Assembly (NCBI RefSeq): GCF_003725335.1
Contig: NZ_QIBY01000003.1
Coordinates: 1 to 64,000 of the forward strand
Direction of reading: 5' to 3'
Length of the DNA: 64,000 nt
Source of the DNA: Parvibacter caecicola
GTDB taxonomy: Bacteria > Actinomycetota > Coriobacteriia > Coriobacteriales > Eggerthellaceae
In this document: positions 63,697 to 64,000 of the stretch, one piece after another
Numbering within the stretch: the stretch's first letter is position 1
Layout: each line of letters opens with the position of its first letter
Program-made: the position numbers and the translations under genes
The notes under the pieces: generated by a model
Databases searched by the model: none
Seen by the model: only the letters and a program-made list of their open reading frames with translations
What the model was told of the DNA's origin: nothing

Positions 63697-63725
63697 GGGC
63701 AGAGATAGAATCTCTGCCCTACGAA
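63697..63725 (-). repeat. Family A palindromic repeat; terminator-like on minus strand
   Basis: GGGCAGAGAT / ATCTCTGCCC with CTACGAA after it and six A before it. On the minus strand this is a hairpin plus TTTTTT, downstream of the NifX-like gene. Confidence 0.85.
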
Positions 63726-63744
63726 CAATGCGTGCGTCGAAAGT

Positions 63745-63771
63745 GTACGTCCCCCTGACACGGGGACGTTC
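63745..63771 (-). terminator. Hairpin with REP-like GTCCCC core after the NifX-like gene
   Basis: ACGTCCCC ctgacac GGGGACGT, just beyond the stop of the last gene. The GGGACG core resembles the terminal repeat of the 52644-52846 element. Confidence 0.55.
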
Positions 63772-63774
63772 TTC

Positions 63775-64000
63775 TTAGTGGTGGTGGTTGCAGGCTTGGT
63801 CGGCGCTCATCACCGGGCATTCGCCGGCGGCCACCTTCTTGGCGGCATCCCCCACGCCAGGGGTTTGGTTCTCGAAGTACACGGTGATGCCGGCGTTCTG
63901 GAAACCCATCAGCGGACGCATGCCCATGCCCGCCGCCACGATGGCGTCGGCACCGGCCTCCTGCAAAAGCCCCACGGGGCGCAGGCAACCGCCCTCTTCA
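63775..64000 (-). CDS. NifX/NifB-type dinitrogenase iron-molybdenum cofactor family protein, partial
   Basis: The C-terminal 75 residues are visible; the gene runs off the window. GLLQEAGADAIVAAGMGMRP and NAGITVYFENQTPGVGDAA match the small NifX-like domain that binds iron-sulfur or molybdenum-iron clusters. Members outside nitrogen fixers are common in anaerobes and have undefined roles. The gene ends in a His-rich CNHHH tail. Confidence 0.8.
   Translation of the reverse strand, partial: EEGGCLRPVGLLQEAGADAIVAAGMGMRPLMGFQNAGITVYFENQTPGVGDAAKKVAAGECPVMSADQACNHHH

Overview
The window looks like part of a high-GC, Gram-positive anaerobe of the class Coriobacteriia, most likely an Eggerthella/Adlercreutzia-like genus. 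This is an inference from three things: a Tat-exported DmsABC-type molybdoenzyme, LuxR regulators with a polytopic membrane sensor beside it, and the general gene style. No 16S gene is present to settle the genus.

Layout. (1) 1-21 kb: a surface-polysaccharide locus, visibly more A/T-rich than the rest and with genes on alternating strands. It starts with the cut, frame-disrupted N-terminus of a DltA-like adenylating enzyme and a polytopic membrane protein. Next come a pyruvyltransferase, a Wzx-type flippase and a seven-gene minus-strand operon: Wzz-like chain-length protein, FlaA1/PglF-type 4,6-dehydratase, DegT aminotransferase, PglC-type initiating phosphosugar transferase, GT4, EpsG-like polymerase and ExoA-like GT2. 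A Wzy/O-antigen-ligase protein and three modular GT2/TagF-like proteins sharing one unnamed domain follow. (2) 21-32 kb: a teichoic-acid-like set: GT2, TagF/TarL, GatZ/KbaZ family protein, alditol-phosphate dehydrogenase (TarJ/GatD type), IspD/TarI cytidylyltransferase, TagB, the TagGH exporter, a small membrane protein and TagO. (3) 32-42 kb: mscL with a zinc-ribbon tail, a hybrid histidine kinase, a Fic protein in a 1.6-kb element bounded by a 78-bp duplication of the 3' half of tRNA-fMet, a HAD phosphatase, an FtsX-like permease, a CDF transporter and upp. (4) 42-51 kb: a DmsABC-type oxidoreductase with two membrane LuxR regulators. (5) 51-57 kb: enolase, then the infA-rpmJ-rpsM-rpsK-rpsD-rpoA-rplQ operon on the minus strand. 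(6) 57-64 kb: an MFS transporter, a universal stress protein, an HD hydrolase, tRNA-Lys and tRNA-Gln, a P1 peptidase, hisS and the end of a NifX-like gene.

How the genes work together. The 9-13 kb operon can make a UDP-4-amino sugar from UDP-GlcNAc, attach it to undecaprenyl phosphate, extend it, flip it and polymerise it. The 21-32 kb set can start a second polymer on TagO-made Und-PP-GlcNAc, supply a CDP-alditol, polymerise the alditol phosphate and export it through TagGH.

The most unusual content is not genic. A ~30-bp palindromic repeat (family A) and a ~140-bp nested-hairpin repeat (family B) are scattered from 22 kb to the right end. Family A also occurs as inverted pairs with a constant ~28-bp spacer, and one copy sits in frame inside the alditol dehydrogenase gene. 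Both families show compensatory base changes in their stems. Two long C/G homopolymers (10 and 9 bases) at the left end suggest phase-variable surface genes. All calls come from reading the sequence and translations; no searches were run.
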